A stretch of 19,130 nt of DNA from DASWHK01 sp036398215 (GCA_036398215.1 DASWHK010000034.1:1-19130), one strand, 5' to 3'. Positions 7,546-14,661 are shown, numbered from the stretch's first letter. Program-made: numbers and translations. The notes: a model not told the origin generated them from the letters alone.

Positions 7546-8391
7546 CTACCCCAGTGTCTGCAGCACCGCGCCGCCCATGGCGATCAGGGTGCCGAATAGC
7601 CAGATCAGCAGGGCGATGACGATCCCCTGGGTCTTCGACAGCTTCAGCAGCGCCATCGAGCCGCCGACGATCAGCACCGCCCACCAGAGGTTAAAGAGGT
7701 CGAGGCGCTGGAAGATGGCGTTGAGCCACACCGGCGTATCGGGGCCGGAGAGCAGCAGGTCGAGTCCCAGGGTCGGCGTCATCGCGGCAATGTCCTCGGG
7801 GCGGCGGATCTCGGGCGGGTTCATCTGCAGGATGATCGTCACGTAGAGGCTGTAGAGGAACGGCCGCACGACGCCGGCGGCGGCGGCGACGCCGAAGCTG
7901 CGCCCGAACGTGGCCCCACTGCCCCCCATGATTGCCGCCAGCACCCAGATCACCAGCGCGGTGAGGGCGACCAGGACCAGCAGGAAGATCGACGACGCGT
8001 AGGCGGCGACGGTCCCGAACGTCATCATGCTCTGTTGCATCCGCTCGAGCTGCTCGGCGCTCATCTCCGAGCCCTGCGCCTGCATCTGGGCGCGCGTGGC
8101 GGCCACCATTACCTGCTGGGTGATCGGCAGGTTGATCACCGCGAGCACCGTCGAGAGGACGGCGATCCAGCCGACGATCCACGCCGACAGCGCCGGCCGG
8201 GCGTCGAGTGCCTCCCAGCACTGCGCCGGCGCCACGATGGCGTTCAGGAAAGGACCGACGATGGCGGCGAAGCCCCGCGGGGCTTCCGCCGGCTCGCCCC
8301 CGGCCACGTCCCCGGCCATACCGGTGCGGTAGTCGTAGCCCTCGGGCTCCCCTCCCGGTTCGCCTGCCTGCGGGTCAAGCTCCTCGCTCAT
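7546..8391 (-). CDS. Yip1-like multi-pass membrane protein
   Basis: The 281-residue product opens with about 40 acidic, Gly/Pro-rich cytosolic residues (MSEELDPQAGEPGG and on), followed by a domain with roughly five hydrophobic segments (about 70-88, 126-155, 163-190, 232-250 and 255-277). The pattern AIVAPAQCWEALDARP before the first segment is typical of bacterial Yip1/YIF1-related membrane proteins, whose biochemical role is unknown. The ATG at 8391 is chosen over a longer frame because GAGGAGGG lies immediately upstream and the extra N-terminal residues look noncoding. It lies between aroDE and the trp promoter on the same strand. Family assignment is moderate; no catalytic residues are evident. 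Confidence 0.75.
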   Translation of the reverse strand: MSEELDPQAGEPGGEPEGYDYRTGMAGDVAGGEPAEAPRGFAAIVGPFLNAIVAPAQCWEALDARPALSAWIVGWIAVLSTVLAVINLPITQQVMVAATRAQMQAQGSEMSAEQLERMQQSMMTFGTVAAYASSIFLLVLVALTALVIWVLAAIMGGSGATFGRSFGVAAAAGVVRPFLYSLYVTIILQMNPPEIRRPEDIAAMTPTLGLDLLLSGPDTPVWLNAIFQRLDLFNLWWAVLIVGGSMALLKLSKTQGIVIALLIWLFGTLIAMGGAVLQTLG

Positions 8392-8595
8392 GCTCCCTCC
8401 TCGCGGCGCGCCGTGGCGCCGCCTCCATACGAATGGACCCGATCCCACCGTCGCCCGGCTTCCAGGCGCCCACGTCCTACCTAAAAGTCCCGCCCGTACA
8501 GTCACCACTGCCGTCGCCCGGCGGCGAGACCGGCGGTGTTCGACCAGCTCAGGCCCGGAATGTGCCGCGGTCAGGGTCGTGCTTCCCGCCCCGAT
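8392..8595. other. Intergenic spacer between aroDE and the Yip1-like gene
   Basis: About 200 bp without a convincing gene. The end nearest the Yip1-like gene holds its ribosome binding site (GAGGAGGG on the minus strand). I looked for promoter boxes and a terminator and found nothing I would defend. Confidence 0.5.
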
Positions 8596-10185
8596 TCATC
8601 GATCATCCTCCAGGATCCGTAGCGCCGTCGCCCGCAACGATACCAGCGGCCGATCGGTCGGCTCGCCGGTAAAGAGCCCGTACTGAACGGCCGCCTGGCG
8701 GACGAACATCTCCAGCCCCTCGATCGTCGGGCAGCCACGGGCGGCGGCGGCGGCCAGCAGCGGGGTGATCCGCGGCCGGTAGACCATGTCGAAGACGACC
8801 TCCGAGCCCGCCAGCCAGCTTGTTGGAAACGGAGTTTCACCCTGCTCGGCAACCCGTTCGCCGCCGGCCTCGGCGCCTCGCGGAGCACCGGGTCGAGGGC
8901 CGCCGGCGCCGGCGGCCTGCATCCCGACCGGCGTGGCGTTGATGATCACGTCGAAGCGCCGCTCCCGTAGCGTTTCGATCGGCCCGGCGGTGGCGCCCGC
9001 GAGCTCGGCAACCTCCGCGGCCCGCGCCGCCGTCCGGTTGAGCACCGTCACCTCGCCGCCGGCCGCGGCGAGCGCCGCAGCGGCGGCCCGCCCGGCGCCG
9101 CCGGCCCCGACGATCGCGATCGTCGCCCCGTCGATCTGCCGCCGCGCCGCCAGCGCCTCGACCACGGCGACGCCGTCGGTGTTGAACCCGGCCCAGCCGC
9201 CGCCGGGCCGGGCCACCACCGTATTGACGGCGTCGGTCGCGGTGGCGAGCGCATCGAGCTCGGCGCAGCGCCCCGCCATCTGCTCCTTGAACGGCATCGT
9301 CACGCTCAAGCCGAGGAAGCCCACCGCCTCGACCAGGTCGATTGCAGGAGTCAGTTCCGCTCCCGGCAGCGGCAGGTAGGCGAGACCCCGGCCCCGCTCC
9401 TGGAACACCGCGTTGAAGATCGCCGGCGAGAGCGAGTGGTCGATCGGATGGCCGATCAGGCCGCAGAGCCCGGCGTCGCGCGGCCAGCCCCGCACCCGCA
9501 ACCGATCGGTGAGCTCCGCCAGCGGCCACTGCCCCGCGGCCACCTCGCGGCCGGCCTCCGCCGCCGCGTAGACGAGGCCGGCGCCCTGGCCGATCGCGAT
9601 CAGGCGGCTGGCCCGCCCCGCCTCGCCCATGCAAAAGCAGGTGGCCGGCTGGCCCTCGGCGATGAGCCGGCGGGCGGCCGCCAGCAGCGGCAGCGCATCG
9701 GCGGGACGCTCGGCCGGCGCGACGAGCTTGGCCAGCGACGGCCGCAGCCGCAGCAGCTGCTCGACGCGCCGCTGCAGATCGTCGGGCCGCGGGCGGTCGA
9801 AGTGGTGCGAGACGATCACCGGGCACGGCGACGAGCCCAGCAGCTCGGCGGCCCACTCCGCGTCCAGCTCGATGTCGATGAAGGCGGCACCACTTGCCGC
9901 GGCAGCGGCCAGCAGCCGGCGGCGAGCCGGCTCGTCGCCACGATACCCGCCGCCCTCCCATTCGGGCCGAAGCGTGAAGCCGATCGGCACCGGGCTTCCG
10001 GCCGAGAGCTCCGCGAGCCGCGCCGGATCGAGCCCGGCAGACTCATCGAGCGCATCGAGACGGACCTCGATCAGATCGGCGCCTCGTAGCCCCACCAAGC
10101 GGGCCGCCACCGCGTCGAGATCGGCCTCCGCGACGCTGACGCACACCTGGCAGCGATCCCAGGGCCAGGCCGATGCCGGGCTCAC
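8596..10185 (-). CDS. aroDE: Fused 3-dehydroquinate dehydratase (type I) - shikimate dehydrogenase
   Basis: The 529-residue protein carries two consecutive shikimate-pathway steps: dehydration of 3-dehydroquinate, then NADPH reduction of 3-dehydroshikimate. The N-terminal half is a type I AroD barrel: EVRLDAL (40-46), catalytic H128 in VSHHFD, and the Schiff-base lysine K153 in LAKLVAP. The C-terminal half is AroE: GHPIDHSLSP (245-254), K300 in VTMPFKE, D337 in NTDG, the nucleotide loop GAGGAG (360-365), NRT (383-385) and NATPVGM (416-422). Between NATPVGM and the conserved VVFDMVYRP lies an extra Gly/Arg/Pro/Glu-rich stretch of about 27 residues encoded partly by a 20-bp palindrome. The GTG at 10185 is chosen for the upstream GAGGGCGGAG; a GTG at 10224 has no such site. 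The fusion resembles the plant arrangement and occurs in some bacteria. Confidence 0.93.
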   Translation of the reverse strand: MSPASAWPWDRCQVCVSVAEADLDAVAARLVGLRGADLIEVRLDALDESAGLDPARLAELSAGSPVPIGFTLRPEWEGGGYRGDEPARRRLLAAAAASGAAFIDIELDAEWAAELLGSSPCPVIVSHHFDRPRPDDLQRRVEQLLRLRPSLAKLVAPAERPADALPLLAAARRLIAEGQPATCFCMGEAGRASRLIAIGQGAGLVYAAAEAGREVAAGQWPLAELTDRLRVRGWPRDAGLCGLIGHPIDHSLSPAIFNAVFQERGRGLAYLPLPGAELTPAIDLVEAVGFLGLSVTMPFKEQMAGRCAELDALATATDAVNTVVARPGGGWAGFNTDGVAVVEALAARRQIDGATIAIVGAGGAGRAAAAALAAAGGEVTVLNRTAARAAEVAELAGATAGPIETLRERRFDVIINATPVGMQAAGAGGPRPGAPRGAEAGGERVAEQGETPFPTSWLAGSEVVFDMVYRPRITPLLAAAAARGCPTIEGLEMFVRQAAVQYGLFTGEPTDRPLVSLRATALRILEDDR

Positions 10186-10361
10186 GAGTCTCCGCCCTCG
10201 GCTGCGATCGGCCCATGGGCGCACGCGGCAGAACTCACGCCCCCCCTCTTCTCACCCGCACAACCAAGCTCGACGGCGCTATCTATCGCTTGTCCGTGCG
10301 TCTCCACGACCTGGCGGACAGCGGCCTGCGGCGCGGCGGGCGTGCGCGGCGGCCTCACCAC
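10182..10361 (-). CDS. Possible small ORF upstream of aroDE
   Basis: A frame of 59 codons starts at tandem GTG codons (10361, 10358) just after the moeB-like stop, reads VRQVVETHGQAIDSAVELG in the middle, and ends in a TGA that overlaps the proposed aroDE GTG as GTGA. This coupled overlap is the main argument for it. Against it: the ribosome binding site is poor, third-position G/C bias weakens in the second half, and I recognise no family. If it is not real, the stretch is a 177-bp spacer with no feature I can support. Confidence 0.2.
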   Translation of the reverse strand: MVRPPRTPAAPQAAVRQVVETHGQAIDSAVELGCAGEKRGGVSSAACAHGPIAAEGGDS

Positions 10362-10362
10362 C

Positions 10363-11169
10363 TCAAGCTTCGGGCGCACGGCACAGCGCCACCGCCGTCG
10401 GACGCAGGATGCTCGGCTGATCGCCGCACAGCGCGCAACCGGGGTCGCGCTTGATGCGCACCGAGCGGAACGAGTTGTCGAGCAGGTCGATGAGCAGCAG
10501 CCGGCCCAGCAGCGAGGAGCCGGAGCCGACCAGCAGCTTGATCGACTCGGTCGCCAGGATCGTTCCCACCACGCCGGGCAGCGACGCCAGCACCCCCGCC
10601 TCCCGGCACGGCGCCTGCTCGGGGGGCGGTGTCGGGAACACGCACCGGTAGCAGGGCCCCAGCGGCGACTGCACGATGGTGAGCTGGCCCTCGAATCGAT
10701 AGATGCTGCCGGTGACCAGCGGAATGCCGGCCAGGACGCAGGCGTCGTTGGCCACATAGCGGGTGGCGAAGTTGTCGCTGCCGTCGACGACCAGGTCCCA
10801 GCCGGCGACCAGCTCGGCGGCGTTGCCGGCGGTCAGCCGCGCCGTGATCGGCTGCAGCTCGACGTCGGGGTTCAGCGCCGCCAGCCGCTCGGCGGCGGCC
10901 TCCGACTTGTTGCGCCCCAGGTCGCCGTCGCCGAACAGGATCTGGCGCTGCAGGTTGGAGCGATCGACGATGTCGTCGTCGAGCAGGCCCAGCTTGCCGA
11001 CGCCGGCGGCGGTCAGGTACTGGGCCACCGGGCAGCCGAGCCCGCCGACGCCGAGCACCAGGACGCGGGCCGCCAGCAGTCGCCGCTGCCCGGCCTCGCC
11101 GATCTCCGGCAGCGTCAGGTGCGCCTGGTAGCGCTCGGTCTGCTCGGCCGACAGCCGCTCGTCGCTCAC
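10363..11169 (-). CDS. moeB: E1-like adenylyltransferase, MoeB/ThiF family
   Basis: This family adenylates the C-terminal glycine of a ubiquitin-like sulfur carrier (MoaD or ThiS) for molybdopterin or thiamine synthesis. The 268-residue product has the ATP-binding GVGGLGC (40-46), the acidic DDDIVDRSNLQRQ (64-76), two zinc CxxC pairs (C173/C176 in CYRC and C245/C248 in CALC), and the catalytic cysteine C188 in APCREAGVL. There is no C-terminal rhodanese domain, so it is the short form. The GTG at 11169 overlaps the stop of the upstream cation exporter as GTGA, so the two are probably co-translated. MoeB and ThiF cannot be separated from sequence alone, and no moaD, thiS or other pathway gene is nearby to decide. 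Confidence 0.88.
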   Translation of the reverse strand: MSDERLSAEQTERYQAHLTLPEIGEAGQRRLLAARVLVLGVGGLGCPVAQYLTAAGVGKLGLLDDDIVDRSNLQRQILFGDGDLGRNKSEAAAERLAALNPDVELQPITARLTAGNAAELVAGWDLVVDGSDNFATRYVANDACVLAGIPLVTGSIYRFEGQLTIVQSPLGPCYRCVFPTPPPEQAPCREAGVLASLPGVVGTILATESIKLLVGSGSSLLGRLLLIDLLDNSFRSVRIKRDPGCALCGDQPSILRPTAVALCRAPEA

Positions 11170-12110
11170 TGCACTTTGTCGGTGCTGGCGAGGTCCCAGC
11201 GGATGGGCGCCGAGCGGCGGTAGTCCTCGGACTCCGTCTGGATCGTCGTGTGGGTGATCGCGAAGCGTTCGCGCAGCATCTCGTTGACGCGCGCCAGCAG
11301 CGCGTCGGACTCCTCGAGCCGGTGGGTGCGCACCTCGACGTGGCAGGAGAGCGCGTGCATCCCCGAGGTCAGGCTCCAGATGTGCAGGTCGTGGACGCCG
11401 ACGACGCCCTCGACCTCGGCGATCGCGCCGCCGACCTCCTGCAGCTCGATCCCCGAGGGAATCGCCTCCAACAGGACGTCGACGGACTCGCGCAGCAGCC
11501 GGTAGGCGCTGACGATGATCACCACGCCGATCAGCGCCGAGAGGATCGGGTCGACCAGGTAGTTGCCGGTCAGCCACATGAAGACGCCGCCGGCCACCAC
11601 CGCCACCGACGACAGGAGATCGCCGAGCACGTGCAGGTAGGCGCCGCGCAGGTTGAGGCTGGCGCCGTGACCGGACAGGAACATGAGGCCGCCGGCATTG
11701 GCCGCCAGGCCGACGGCGGCGACCGCCAGCATCGTTCCCGTGGCGACGTCGGGAGGCTCGAAGAGGCGCTCGTAGGCCTCCCAGAAGATGAACAGCGACA
11801 TGACCACCAGGGTGACGCCGTTGATCAGCGCCGCGAGGACCTCGAGCCGGTACCAGCCGTAGGTCTTTTGCGCCGTCGGCGGGCGGGTCGCGAACCCCAG
11901 CGCCAGGTAGGCCAGCGCGATGGCGAGCACATCGGTGAGCATGTGGCCGGCGTCGGCCAGCAGCGCCAGGCTGTTGGAGATGTAGCCGCCAACCACCTCG
12001 GCAACCAGGATCATCGCGGTCAGGACCAGCGCCAGCAGCAGGCTGCGCTGCTCGGCGGCGCGGTGGCGGCCGCCGCGGTCCGGCCCCTGACCGTGCTCGT
12101 GGGTGTGCAT
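11166..12110 (-). CDS. Cation diffusion facilitator (zinc-type efflux transporter)
   Basis: CDF proteins exchange cytosolic divalent metal for protons in the inner membrane. The 314-residue product has a short His-rich N terminus (MHTHEHG), six predicted transmembrane segments between about 22 and 205, and a cytosolic C-terminal domain. The transport-site residues are H56/D60 in HMLTD (segment 2) and H160/D164 in HVLGD (segment 5); the HxxxD pattern is typical of zinc-preferring members such as CzcD and ZitB. YGWYRLE (84-90) is the conserved cytosolic loop. The ATG at 12110 is chosen because the longer reading consists only of translated 54-bp tandem repeats. No clear SD is seen, but TACAAT ends 6 nt upstream, so the mRNA may be leaderless. 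The stop overlaps the moeB-like gene. Confidence 0.93.
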   Translation of the reverse strand: MHTHEHGQGPDRGGRHRAAEQRSLLLALVLTAMILVAEVVGGYISNSLALLADAGHMLTDVLAIALAYLALGFATRPPTAQKTYGWYRLEVLAALINGVTLVVMSLFIFWEAYERLFEPPDVATGTMLAVAAVGLAANAGGLMFLSGHGASLNLRGAYLHVLGDLLSSVAVVAGGVFMWLTGNYLVDPILSALIGVVIIVSAYRLLRESVDVLLEAIPSGIELQEVGGAIAEVEGVVGVHDLHIWSLTSGMHALSCHVEVRTHRLEESDALLARVNEMLRERFAITHTTIQTESEDYRRSAPIRWDLASTDKVQ

Positions 12111-12116
12111 TCCGCG

Positions 12117-12122
12117 ATTGTA
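12117..12122 (-). promoter_or_regulatory. Candidate -10 box for a leaderless mRNA of the CDF gene
   Basis: On the minus strand TACAAT (5 of 6 to TATAAT) is followed by 6 nt and then the ATG at 12110. Transcription would begin at or next to the A of that ATG. No good -35 box is evident at 16-18 nt. The absence of an SD before this start is consistent with a leaderless message. Confidence 0.4.
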
Positions 12123-12126
12123 TCGT

Positions 12127-12274
12127 TTGATGGGTTCGGTGCGCTTCCCTTGGCTCCGCTTCGTTCGGCGCATCCCGCGCTTGATGGGTTCGGCGTGCTC
12201 CCCTTGGCTCCGCTTCGTTCGGCGCATCGAGCGCTTGATGGGTTCGGGGCGCTCCCTTTGGTTCCCTCGTTCGA
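12127..12274. repeat. 54-bp tandem repeat, about 2.8 copies
   Basis: Two 54-bp units, 12127-12180 and 12181-12234, start with TTGATGGGTTCGG and share the central CCTTGGCTCCGCTTCGTTCG; they differ at only a handful of positions. A third, decayed unit begins at 12235 and fades out near 12274. The array fills nearly all of the gap between the ureohydrolase and the cation exporter. Read on the minus strand in one frame it would encode an 18-residue repeat (RRTKRSQG and on) joined to the exporter, but this is unlikely to be translated. Confidence 0.9.
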
Positions 12275-12293
12275 CAAGGCTGCGGCGGCGGGC

Positions 12294-13178
12294 TCAGCTC
12301 GCGGCGACGTGGCCGAGGACCTGCAGCAGGACGTGGGCGGCGTTCGCCGCGGTGATCCCCGACGGATCGAGCTGCGGGGCCACCTCCACGAGGTCGAGGG
12401 CGACGACCGGCTGAGCGCTCCAGATCGCCCGCAGCAGCTCGAGCAGCTCGCGGACGTCCGGCCCGCCGGCGACCGGATAGCCGGTCCCGGGCGCATGGGC
12501 CGGATCGAGCAGGTCGATGTCGAGGCTGATGTAGAGCGGCTTCCGGCCGGTCAGCTCGCGGATCTCGGCGGCCAGCGCCTCGCCGCCGAGCGCCAGCCAG
12601 GGACGGCTCGGCACCACCAGGCCGGCGGTGTCCATCACCGGCAGCTCCTCGACGGCGTACGAGCGGACGCCCGCGATGCAGGTGTGCTCGGGCCGGTAGC
12701 CGCAACGATCCCAGAGGCGCGGGATCACGCAGGCGTGCGAGAGCGGATCGCCGTCGTAGCTCTCGAAACAATCGGGATGGGCGTCGAGCAGCAGGAACCC
12801 GAGCTCGCCGTGCACCTCGCGCACCGCCGCCGCCAGCGGCGGCGTCACCGCGTGATCGCCGCCGAGCCCGAGCAGAAAGGCGCCAGGGCTGTCCGCCAGC
12901 GCCGCGCCCGCCGCCGCCTCGATCGCCGCCCATCGCCCCTCGCCAGTCGCCCCGTCGGCCTGCACGTCCCCATGATCGACCACTCGCAGGCCGACGATCG
13001 GATGCCCGACCTCGGTGACCGCCTCGGCCGTCCGCGCCCAGTCCCGGATCGCCGCCGGCCCCCCGGCCGCCCCCGAGCGAAAGGCCTCGCCGCCCCCGAA
13101 CGGACACCCCACCACGACGACCGTCTTGTCGCCTTTTTGCCGGCCGCCGAGGCCGAACCACGGCTCGATCACGCGCAT
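12294..13178 (-). CDS. Ureohydrolase: agmatinase/arginase family
   Basis: Ureohydrolases use a two-manganese centre to hydrolyse guanidino compounds such as agmatine, arginine or formiminoglutamate. The 294-residue product keeps the metal ligands: H109 in GGDHAVT, D132/H134/D136 in LDAHPD, and D220/D222 in SLDIDLLDPAHAPGTG. It also has the conserved GYPVAGG and LDLVEVAPQLDPS near the C terminus. The HPDC-to-SHAC segment (134-150) and the overall layout fit agmatinase (SpeB-like, putrescine synthesis) somewhat better than arginase, but the substrate cannot be fixed from sequence. The ATG at 13178 has no clear SD; no better start is available without losing the N-terminal strand. It is the first gene of the minus-strand series ending at the Yip1-like gene. 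Confidence 0.9.
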   Translation of the reverse strand: MRVIEPWFGLGGRQKGDKTVVVVGCPFGGGEAFRSGAAGGPAAIRDWARTAEAVTEVGHPIVGLRVVDHGDVQADGATGEGRWAAIEAAAGAALADSPGAFLLGLGGDHAVTPPLAAAVREVHGELGFLLLDAHPDCFESYDGDPLSHACVIPRLWDRCGYRPEHTCIAGVRSYAVEELPVMDTAGLVVPSRPWLALGGEALAAEIRELTGRKPLYISLDIDLLDPAHAPGTGYPVAGGPDVRELLELLRAIWSAQPVVALDLVEVAPQLDPSGITAANAAHVLLQVLGHVAAS

Positions 13179-13226
13179 CAGGCGAGGGTGCCCAAGCGAC
13201 CGCAGGCGGTCAAGGGAGCCCCTTTT

Positions 13227-13256
13227 TTGACGGTCCCACCCCGGCTCGGCTAGGCT
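13227..13256 (+). promoter_or_regulatory. Candidate promoter of the methyltransferase gene
   Basis: TTGACG (13227-13232, 5 of 6) and TAGGCT (13251-13256, 3 of 6) are separated by 18 nt, the same spacing as the trp promoter. The start of transcription would be near 13263, about 70 nt before the methyltransferase ATG. The -10 match is weak, so this is tentative. Confidence 0.4.
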
Positions 13257-13333
13257 CTAAGCAAATCTCGCCGGCCCCCCGTGGAGCACAGCCTGCAACG
13301 CTCCCCTGACCAGGAAGGCGTGTCCTGATCGCG

Positions 13334-14032
13334 ATGTCGCACAGTGTTCGCCGGCACCTGCGACTCGAGATCGACGCATACGACGAGACCATCCGCCGCT
13401 TCATCCCCGGCTACGAGGCGATGGTTGCCGTTGCGGCCGATTCGGTGGCCGCCATCGAGCCGGATCTCGTCTGCGACCTCGGGGCCGGAACGGGGGCTCT
13501 AGCGGAAGCGCTGCTGGAACGCGCCGGAGTAGGCATCGTCGAGCTTCTCGATGTCGACGCAGAGATGCTCTCGAGAGCCCGCCAGCGGTTGGCGCGCTTC
13601 GGCGACCGGGCGCGCTACTCGCTCCGCTCGTACGACGGGCCTTTCTCACGCTGCGATGCGTTCGCCGCCTCGATTTCGCTTCATCACATCCCCACCATCG
13701 AGGCCAAGTCGGGGCTCTACGCGCGAGCCTTCGCATCGCTGCGGCCCGGCGGCGTGCTGGTCAACGCGGACCCCTACATGCCCTTCGATTCGTGCGAACG
13801 CGACCGGCTCTTTCGCTACTGGGCCGATCATCTGGTCGCCTCGGGCATCGCCGAGGCTCGCGCCTGGAAGCACTTCGAGGAATGGGCCGAGGAGGATACC
13901 TACTTCCCGTTGGACGTCGAGCTCGATGTCCTGACGAGCATCGGATTCGAAGTCGAATGCGCCTGGACCGATGGGCCGATGGTGGTGGTGGTCGCGACCA
14001 AACGCCACGACCAGGCGGCTTCAGGTTCCTAA
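13334..14032 (+). CDS. Class I SAM-dependent methyltransferase
   Basis: The 232-residue product is a Rossmann-fold methyltransferase. Motif I is DLGAGTG (48-54), the acidic residue at the end of the second strand is in LLDVDAEML (71-79), post-motif ISLHHIP is at 114-120, and LRPGGVLVNADP follows. The N-terminal IDAYDETIRRFIPGYEAM resembles the substrate-side helix of CmoA-like and related small-molecule methyltransferases, but the acceptor is unknown. The ATG at 13334 is preceded by AGGAAGG at a long spacing (about 15 nt). The gene stands alone on the plus strand between divergent and convergent minus-strand genes; its stop overlaps the stop of cutA by 4 bp. Confidence 0.85.
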   Translation: MSHSVRRHLRLEIDAYDETIRRFIPGYEAMVAVAADSVAAIEPDLVCDLGAGTGALAEALLERAGVGIVELLDVDAEMLSRARQRLARFGDRARYSLRSYDGPFSRCDAFAASISLHHIPTIEAKSGLYARAFASLRPGGVLVNADPYMPFDSCERDRLFRYWADHLVASGIAEARAWKHFEEWAEEDTYFPLDVELDVLTSIGFEVECAWTDGPMVVVVATKRHDQAASGS

Positions 14033-14352
14033 CCCGCCAGGCTCTCGCCGATCCAGCGCAGGTACCCGACCGCGCCGCCGACGATCGGCAGGGCGATCAC
14101 CTCGGGGCAGTCATAGGGATGCTCGGCGACCAGGGCCTCGATGAGGGCGTCGAGGTGGTCGGCGTCGGTCTTGCAGATCAACAGGACCTCGCTGTCGTCC
14201 TGGACGGCGCCGTCCCACCAGAAAAGCGAGCGGATGGGGCCGACGATGTTCACGCAGGCCGCCAGCTTCTCGCCGACGACAAATGCCGCGAGGCTCGCGG
14301 CGACCTCATCGTCGGGGGCGGTGCTCAACACCACGACGCCGGATGTGGCCAT
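14029..14352 (-). CDS. cutA: CutA1-family divalent cation tolerance protein
   Basis: CutA1 is a small ferredoxin-like trimeric protein of uncertain function, historically linked to copper tolerance. The 107-residue product has the expected length and signatures: GEKLAACVNIVGPIRSLFWW (28-47), then DSEVLLICKT (53-62), HPYDCPEVIALPI (78-90) and YLRWI near the end. The ATG at 14350-14352 has AAGGAGGG upstream at ideal spacing, which fixes the start against a much longer open frame that is only the antisense of enolase. It converges with the methyltransferase gene. Direct repeats lie just upstream. Confidence 0.95.
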   Translation of the reverse strand: MATSGVVVLSTAPDDEVAASLAAFVVGEKLAACVNIVGPIRSLFWWDGAVQDDSEVLLICKTDADHLDALIEALVAEHPYDCPEVIALPIVGGAVGYLRWIGESLAG

Positions 14353-14370
14353 GCGTTCCCTCCTTCGCGG

Positions 14371-14476
14371 CGGCTGAGTTGTCGGGCGCGCCGTGAGCTT
14401 TCTCGTCCCTGCGGAGCGGCCGAGTTGTCGGGCCCGCCCTCGTCCATGCGAAGCGGCCGAGTTGTCGGGGCGCGCC
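14371..14476. repeat. Three imperfect direct repeats between cutA and enolase
   Basis: The core CGGC(C/T)GAGTTGTCGGG occurs at 14371-14386, 14417-14432 and 14454-14469. Copies 2 and 3 extend to a tandem unit of 37-38 bp (14402-14438 and 14439-14476) that begins CTCGTCC and differs at only a few bases. They lie directly upstream of the cutA SD and upstream of the enolase promoter. No function is evident. Confidence 0.85.
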
Positions 14477-14493
14477 CGATCGGCCCGAGCTTC

Positions 14494-14522
14494 TTGTCTG
14501 AAAAGTACTTCCCTGCTAGCAT
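14494..14522 (+). promoter_or_regulatory. Sigma70-type promoter of the enolase operon
   Basis: TTGTCT (14494-14499, 4 of 6) and TAGCAT (14517-14522, 4 of 6) are exactly 17 nt apart, in a locally AT-richer stretch. Transcription would start near 14529, giving a 5' leader of about 130 nt before the enolase ATG. That leader contains an inverted repeat CAGCGG/CCGCTG (14578-14583 and 14602-14607) and an 8-codon ORF (14572-14598). Confidence 0.55.
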
Positions 14523-14661
14523 CCGGGCCGCGGAGCGCTCGACGTCCGGAGGCTCCCGTTTCACGGGGCGAATGCGGCAGCGGCGATGGGTGGCATGAGA
14601 ACCGCTGTCTTGCGGCATCATCGACAACCGCAGTGTGTTTTGCAACGCCGGCCGTGAGTCC

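Noticed and set aside
12111..12227. N-terminal extension of the cation exporter (MRRTKRSQG repeat)
   Set aside because: It is purely translated tandem repeat, and CDF proteins of this type start with the His-rich segment at the ATG at 12110.
12127..12274. CRISPR array
   Set aside because: The units are contiguous 54-bp tandem repeats without unique spacers, and no cas gene is nearby.
10363..13161. A continuous minus-strand open frame of 932 codons
   Set aside because: Only its last 268 codons are the MoeB-like protein. The rest is an Arg/Gly-rich shadow of the exporter and ureohydrolase genes, which have full family motifs in other frames.
13211..13228. Possible intrinsic terminator AAGGG-AGC-CCCTT followed by T residues
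   Set aside because: The stem is only 5 bp and no plus-strand gene lies upstream to be terminated; the T-run also overlaps the candidate methyltransferase -35 box.
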